Shown here: positions 5,945 through 9,493 of the stretch, in pieces | Numbering within the stretch: the stretch's first letter is position 1 | Layout: each line of letters starts with the position of its first letter | Source: Arenicella sp. | GTDB taxonomy: Bacteria > Pseudomonadota > Gammaproteobacteria > Arenicellales > Arenicellaceae | DNA length: 9,493 nucleotides | Assembly (NCBI GenBank): GCA_023299895.1 | Contig: JALZWI010000130.1 | Coordinates: forward strand, 1-9,493 | Direction of reading: 5' to 3' | Notes under the pieces: generated by a model | What the model was told of the DNA's origin: nothing | What the model saw: only the letters and a program-made list of their open reading frames with translations | The model's database searches: none | Position numbers and translations under genes: made by a program

Positions 5945-6643
5945 TTATACGCAAATAAACCGCGCTTGTGATACACAAATCACACAAGCCAGCTCCGTTC
6001 TAAGGATGTTTTCACCTAAACTTACTGGCGTGCATGCACCTTCTAGCAAACTTTTTTCTTTATCTGAAAAGCCACCCTCTGGTCCAATTAAAATTGTCAA
6101 TCTGCCTGGCACATTGTCTTTGAGTGACAAAATTGACTGCCCTTTGGCATCTGCATAAATAATTTTTTCATCTGACTCAGTAAGTAATTCAGAGATACTG
6201 CGTTCAGACGAAATTTTAGGCAGCCAAAGATTTTGTGATTGCTTACAGGCCTCAATAGCAAAACGTTGCCATTTTTCTTGCATTGATGATTTGTAATATG
6301 TAATCGAATGGTCACAACTTAATGGAATAATTTCTTTCACTGCCAGTTGTGTGAGCATGTCGACCATCGTTCGCTGACGATCACCTTTAGGAATTGCTGT
6401 TGCGATTCGGATCGAGCTTTTTGTTAGGCTCTTTTGCACAGACTTTATTTCGACCGTAATTTCTCGTTTACTCTGCCCCACAATAATTGCTTGAGCAAGC
6501 AAGCCTTGACCATTAATTAATTGAATCGGCGAACCTTCTCGCAAACGTCGCGACTTTGTCGCGTGTGCCGATTCATTGGCAGATAAAATCACACGGGTAT
6601 CAGTTTGCTCTAGTGCAGGGTGGTAAAACGTTGCTAGCGCCAT
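5945..6643 (-). CDS. rsmE: 16S rRNA (uracil1498-N3)-methyltransferase
   Basis: RsmE methylates U1498 of 16S rRNA, in helix 44 near the decoding site, using SAM. The 232-residue protein has the expected layout. An N-terminal RNA-binding PUA-like part contains YHPAL and SRRLREGSPIQLINGQG (31-47). A C-terminal SPOUT (trefoil-knot) domain carries PKGDR (85-89), EACKQSQ (131-137), IGPEGGF (186-192) and LGENILRTE (209-217), which build the SAM-binding knot. Length is close to the family norm, and the C-terminus ends soon after the last knot helix. The ATG is 5 bp after the rsmJ stop, with AGG overlapping that stop, so the two rRNA methyltransferases are almost certainly co-transcribed. Cytoplasmic; identification is firm. 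Confidence 0.95.
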   Translation of the reverse strand: MALATFYHPALEQTDTRVILSANESAHATKSRRLREGSPIQLINGQGLLAQAIIVGQSKREITVEIKSVQKSLTKSSIRIATAIPKGDRQRTMVDMLTQLAVKEIIPLSCDHSITYYKSSMQEKWQRFAIEACKQSQNLWLPKISSERSISELLTESDEKIIYADAKGQSILSLKDNVPGRLTILIGPEGGFSDKEKSLLEGACTPVSLGENILRTELACVICVSQARFICV

Positions 6644-6648
6644 AAGGC

Positions 6649-7368
6649 CTAATCAGTACTCCAGTTTAAGTAAACATCATAGTGCACTAGTTTACTGGAA
6701 AATTGTTCGTTCGGTTTTTGATTGTTAATCAATAAAGGTTGCGCATAGTCAGGTCGCTTAACCGCGATGCGCGTGTAATTACTGTCTAAGGCAGCTTGTA
6801 ACAAATTATCTGCATCCAAGTCAGCCCCAACCAGCCATTGTAACAATTGCATATTTTTATTAACCGCTGCGGATTTTTTTCGCTTTGTTGGAAACATCGG
6901 GTCTAAATAGACACAATCAGCAATAATTTTTTTTTGAGCTAATAATTCAATCGCATTCACTTCGATAACATGTGGAATCTTTACATCATGACAATGAGCC
7001 CATTGTGTAAGCGCTAAACGGTTCATTGCATCCTTTAGTAACAATGCCATAACTGGATGACGTTCAATAATTGTTACCTGGTAGCCCTGCGCGCACATAA
7101 GCAGTGTGTCGCCACCCCAACCACCGGTCGCATCAATAATTTGCTTAGTTTTTTTGCCAAGCGCTTGATTAAAGGCCCCCTGCTTAGGCGCAGGAAATGT
7201 TTTTTGTTGAGCAGCAAATTGTTCAACATCGATACAGTACTTAAGTCGTTTAGTCGACGCTTGGCTACTCCATGAGAGTTCAAGCCCGGAACTTGACTCA
7301 GCAATAATTAATTCAGTCTGATCATTCCTATCATCTAAATCATATTGCTCGACAAACGCATGCAACAA
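6649..7368 (-). CDS. rsmJ: 16S rRNA (guanine1516-N2)-methyltransferase
   Basis: RsmJ methylates G1516 in helix 45 of 16S rRNA with SAM. Diagnostic blocks, numbered from the TTG at 7368, are the SAM motif IDATGGWGGD (78-87), IERHPVMALLL (101-111), YLDPMFPTKRKKSA (154-167), the QWLVGADLDADNLL segment (177-190), and VKRPDYAQPL (203-212). The catalytic DPMFP loop is intact. The TTG start gives 239 residues but has no ribosome-binding site. It would remove the first strand and turn that known relatives have before the helix matching LLHAFVEQYDL. The frame stays open for 27 more codons upstream, so the true N-terminus is probably longer (see the separate entry). The gene follows fabV and sits 5 bp before rsmE. 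Function is firm; only the start is in doubt. Confidence 0.93.
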   Translation of the reverse strand: MLHAFVEQYDLDDRNDQTELIIAESSSGLELSWSSQASTKRLKYCIDVEQFAAQQKTFPAPKQGAFNQALGKKTKQIIDATGGWGGDTLLMCAQGYQVTIIERHPVMALLLKDAMNRLALTQWAHCHDVKIPHVIEVNAIELLAQKKIIADCVYLDPMFPTKRKKSAAVNKNMQLLQWLVGADLDADNLLQAALDSNYTRIAVKRPDYAQPLLINNQKPNEQFSSKLVHYDVYLNWSTD

Positions 7369-7449
7369 GCTTTGTTGTGAATACTGACCAACCGCTAAGC
7401 TTGTAGTGTCAAAACTTGCAGGGCCAAAGTTAGTCGCGTCAAAAATAGC
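7369..7449 (-). other. Open, coding-looking 5' extension of rsmJ without a standard start codon
   Basis: Upstream of the TTG at 7368 the rsmJ frame is open for 27 codons to a TGA (7452-7450). It encodes a protein-like stretch that includes FDATNFGPAS and SLAVGQYSQQS. This leads directly into LLHAFVEQYDL and would supply the N-terminal strand expected in RsmJ. It has no ATG, GTG, CTG or TTG. The only candidate is an ATT at 7446-7444, preceded by GAG (7457-7455) at a 8-nt spacing. A run of five Ts (7445-7441) follows: loss of one T would instead join a TTG at 7453 to this frame. A rare ATT start or a one-base sequence error could each explain it. Confidence 0.5.
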
Positions 7450-7471
7450 TCAACTCGTTTCTATATATGTA

Positions 7472-8659
7472 TTATGAAAACTGGGCATCCACTAACGGGC
7501 TTACATCTGCCGTGTAATCAACACCGTCTATAGCAAAACCAAATAGACGTAAAAATTCAGATTGATAAGCGGCAAAGTCTGATAACTCATGTAAGTTTTC
7601 GGTGGTTACCAGGGGCCAAATGGCTTCGATTTCAGCTTGCAGTTCAGGTCGCAGTTCAAGCTCATCTACTCGAAAGCGATTTACATCATCTAGGCGCGGA
7701 CTGTCAGTCAAAATACATTCATCAAACAACCTTCCTAATTGTTCAATACAGCCCTCATGAGTCCCCGCTTCTTTCATTTTTTTAAATAAAATAGAGAGAT
7801 ACAAAGGCATGACCGGTATTGCTGAACTTGCTTGTGTCACTACAGCCTTTAATACTGCCACATTCGCTTGAACATCTAAGCGCTGATTTAAATCTGCAGC
7901 GGTCACATCTAAATGCTCTTTAGCTTTACCAATGGTGGCATCGCCATAGATTGGCTTGGTCAATTTATCACCGATATAAGTGTATGACACGGTTTTACAA
8001 GCAGATGCCAAAACACCTGCGTCATTTAATGCATCAATCCATAAAGCCCAATCTTCACCACCCATGACTTTAACGGTGTTATCAATCTCTTCTTGTGTCG
8101 CAGGCTCTACGGTTACTTCACCAATAACTTGTGTGTCAGTATTTAAGTTTTTCGCGGTATACGCATCACCAATTGGCTTAAGGGTCGACATATAAGTCTC
8201 CCCAGAAACAGGATCAGTTCTGCGTGGCGATGCCAAGCTATAAATAACTAAATCAACTTGGCCTAAATCAGCTTTAATTTGCCCGATCACTTGATGCTTA
8301 AGTTCATTAGAAAATGCATCACCGTTAATACTCTTGGCATACAGGTTGTCGGAATGAGCATGCTTTTCAAAAGCCGCAGAATTGTAATAACCCGCTGAGG
8401 CTGTGCGTTTCTCTGTTGCTGGTTTTTCAAAAAACACACCAAGTGTGCTTGCGCCGTAGCCATATGCCGCAGTAATGCGTGATGCTAGCCCATAACCGGT
8501 CGAAGCACCAATTACTAACACATTTTTAGGCGCGCTCGGCTGAGGCACATTCACAGATAAATTTTTAATGTATTCAATCTGTTGACGAACATTCTCTGCA
8601 CAACCTTGTGGGTGTGCATTGGTGCAGATAAAGCCTCTGACTTTAGGATTGATAACCAT
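7472..8659 (-). CDS. fabV: Trans-2-enoyl-ACP/CoA reductase (NADH), FabV type
   Basis: FabV reduces the enoyl-ACP double bond with NADH in the last step of each fatty-acid elongation cycle. It is an isozyme of FabI known for low sensitivity to triclosan. The protein has 395 residues, the usual family length. It begins MVINPKVRGFICTNAHPQGC, a FabV hallmark. The Rossmann motif VLVIGASTGYGLASR (47-61) and FFEKPATEKRTASAGYYN (76-93) follow. The active-site Y-x8-K pair, Tyr238 in KPIY and Lys247 in GKAK, is intact. The start is the ATG at 8659: GGAG lies 9 nt upstream, and the in-frame TTG at 8674 falls just before that site. It is 37 bp downstream of ppiD. It could supply acyl-ACP to the acyltransferases elsewhere in the window, though that is true of any cell's FAS. 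Identification is firm. Confidence 0.97.
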   Translation of the reverse strand: MVINPKVRGFICTNAHPQGCAENVRQQIEYIKNLSVNVPQPSAPKNVLVIGASTGYGLASRITAAYGYGASTLGVFFEKPATEKRTASAGYYNSAAFEKHAHSDNLYAKSINGDAFSNELKHQVIGQIKADLGQVDLVIYSLASPRRTDPVSGETYMSTLKPIGDAYTAKNLNTDTQVIGEVTVEPATQEEIDNTVKVMGGEDWALWIDALNDAGVLASACKTVSYTYIGDKLTKPIYGDATIGKAKEHLDVTAADLNQRLDVQANVAVLKAVVTQASSAIPVMPLYLSILFKKMKEAGTHEGCIEQLGRLFDECILTDSPRLDDVNRFRVDELELRPELQAEIEAIWPLVTTENLHELSDFAAYQSEFLRLFGFAIDGVDYTADVSPLVDAQFS

Positions 8660-8668
8660 TTCGTGTGA

Positions 8669-8672
8669 CTCC
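8669..8672 (-). promoter_or_regulatory. Ribosome-binding site of fabV
   Basis: GGAG on the minus strand is 9 nt before the ATG at 8659. Its position rules out the longer in-frame TTG start at 8674, which lies next to the site, and agrees with the conserved FabV N-terminus. Confidence 0.75.
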
Positions 8673-8696
8673 AATATAAGTAATTAGTAATGTGAG

Positions 8697-9493
8697 TTAA
8701 AGAGTGCTTATATCAATTTCAGGCACTAGCTTTTCGCGCAGGCTCTCAAGATAGGCAGTTGTCAAAGACTGGCCATTGCGCTGCTCAATTGAACGACGAG
8801 TGCTATCTTTAATCTGTTCACTTACCGCATCCAAGTCGCCTGCTTCAATGGCGGTTAACCGCACGATATAAAAATCACCATTGCCAGCACTCACTGTGGT
8901 AATGGTAGGAGCATCATTTTCTAGTTGTGTATTAGTCACTTCGACAATCACTGTCGCATCAACGGTGCGCTCTTGATCAGCCAGTGATACAGTATGTGTT
9001 GTCAGTTCCAATACTTCCGACTCTTCAACACTGCCTAACAATGCCTCCCAGTCAGATTCTGCTTGCTGTACTAACGTTTCACCTGCAGCTACTGCTGCCT
9101 CTGCTGCTTTTTGCTCGATCAATAACTGTTTAATTTGTTCAGATACAACTGTCAGCTCTTTCGGTCTGGTTTCTTGATGGTCTAACTTTCTGACCACAAC
9201 ATAGCGGCCTTCAGAAATTTCTATCGGCTCTGAATTAGTGCCATCAAATAATACGCTGTCACTAAACGCCGCTCCTCTAACCACGACATTAGCTGCGATA
9301 CCATTGCCAGACGTTTGATCAAACAATTCAGTTGTTTGTACTTCTAAGTATAATTCCTCAGCAGCAGAATCTAAATTATCTGGCTGTTCATAAGCAAAAT
9401 CACGTAATAGTTCAACACGATCTAATAATTCGTCTTCGGCTAAACGTAATTTTTCTTCTTGTTCAATATCAAAACGAACATCGGCGAAGACTT
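8697..9493 (-). CDS. ppiD: Periplasmic folding chaperone PpiD, C-terminal part (5' end outside window)
   Basis: PpiD is an inner-membrane-anchored periplasmic chaperone of the SurA/parvulin-like family that sits near the Sec translocon and helps newly exported proteins. The frame is open to the window edge. It gives about 264 C-terminal residues, without the N-terminal membrane anchor. The segment DRVELLRDFAYEQPDNLDSA, followed by LYLEVQTTELFDQTSGNGIAANVVVRGAAFSD, is typical of PpiD. So is EISEGRYVVVRKLDHQETRPKEL. The rest is a helical, acidic region ending REKLVPEIDISTL. The TTG at 9326 is an internal Leu codon, not a start. The ppiD-then-enoyl-reductase gene order is also seen in pseudomonads (ppiD next to fabI), which supports the call. 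The tail shows no frameshift. Confidence 0.92.
   Translation of the reverse strand, partial: VFADVRFDIEQEEKLRLAEDELLDRVELLRDFAYEQPDNLDSAAEELYLEVQTTELFDQTSGNGIAANVVVRGAAFSDSVLFDGTNSEPIEISEGRYVVVRKLDHQETRPKELTVVSEQIKQLLIEQKAAEAAVAAGETLVQQAESDWEALLGSVEESEVLELTTHTVSLADQERTVDATVIVEVTNTQLENDAPTITTVSAGNGDFYIVRLTAIEAGDLDAVSEQIKDSTRRSIEQRNGQSLTTAYLESLREKLVPEIDISTL

Noticed and set aside
5782..5976. A 64-residue minus-strand open frame spanning the gap between rsmE and the DinB-like gene
   Set aside because: It overlaps the ends of both real genes in another frame, is AT-rich and low-complexity, and has no ribosome-binding site or recognisable domain.
7057..7304. Open frames on both strands inside rsmJ
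   Set aside because: They are shadows of the rsmJ coding sequence, which carries all the conserved methyltransferase motifs.
8660..8674. Longer FabV start at TTG 8674
   Set aside because: The extra residues MESHE are encoded by the ribosome-binding-site region, and known FabV proteins begin MVI-P-RGF.

Overview
The window looks like a stretch of a gammaproteobacterial chromosome with an AT-leaning composition. Support comes from housekeeping genes of typical gammaproteobacterial form: the C-terminal part of ValS, the C-terminal part of PpiD followed by FabV, and the two 16S rRNA methyltransferases RsmJ and RsmE. RsmJ is largely a gammaproteobacterial family. I cannot name a genus. I see no tRNA, rRNA, CRISPR array, insertion sequence or phage gene, and no clear sign of recent transfer.

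Layout. The only + strand gene is the 3' end of valS (1-682). It converges, across a 107-bp spacer, on a long run of minus-strand genes. Reading that strand in its own direction, the order is ppiD (3' part, 9493-8697), fabV, rsmJ, rsmE, then a 141-bp AT-rich gap. After the gap come seven closely packed genes from 5803 to 790: a DinB-like protein, an NRDE/TANGO2 protein, an ATP-grasp ligase with a hydrophobic N-terminus, an OlsB-like GNAT N-acyltransferase, a PlsC/OlsA-like O-acyltransferase, an exported YHS-domain protein, and an unrecognised four-helix membrane protein. Spacers in this group range from a 1-nt stop/start overlap to about 55 bp, so it is probably one transcription unit.

How the genes may work together. 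The OlsB-like plus OlsA-like pair is the classic two-step route to acylated amino-acid lipids: N-acylation of an amino acid by OlsB, then O-acylation of the 3-hydroxy fatty acid by OlsA. An ATP-grasp ligase 5 bp upstream of the OlsB-like gene is not part of the known ornithine-lipid pathway. It suggests an acceptor or product other than plain ornithine lipid, for example a dipeptide acceptor or an amino-acid-extended head group. This is inference, but it is the most interesting feature of the window. The TANGO2-family, DinB-like, YHS and membrane proteins are candidate accessory members with unknown roles.

Several starts needed correction. FabV begins at 8659, the YHS protein at 1704, and the ATP-grasp protein probably at the TTG at 4420. 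RsmJ has an open, coding-looking 5' extension with no standard start codon.
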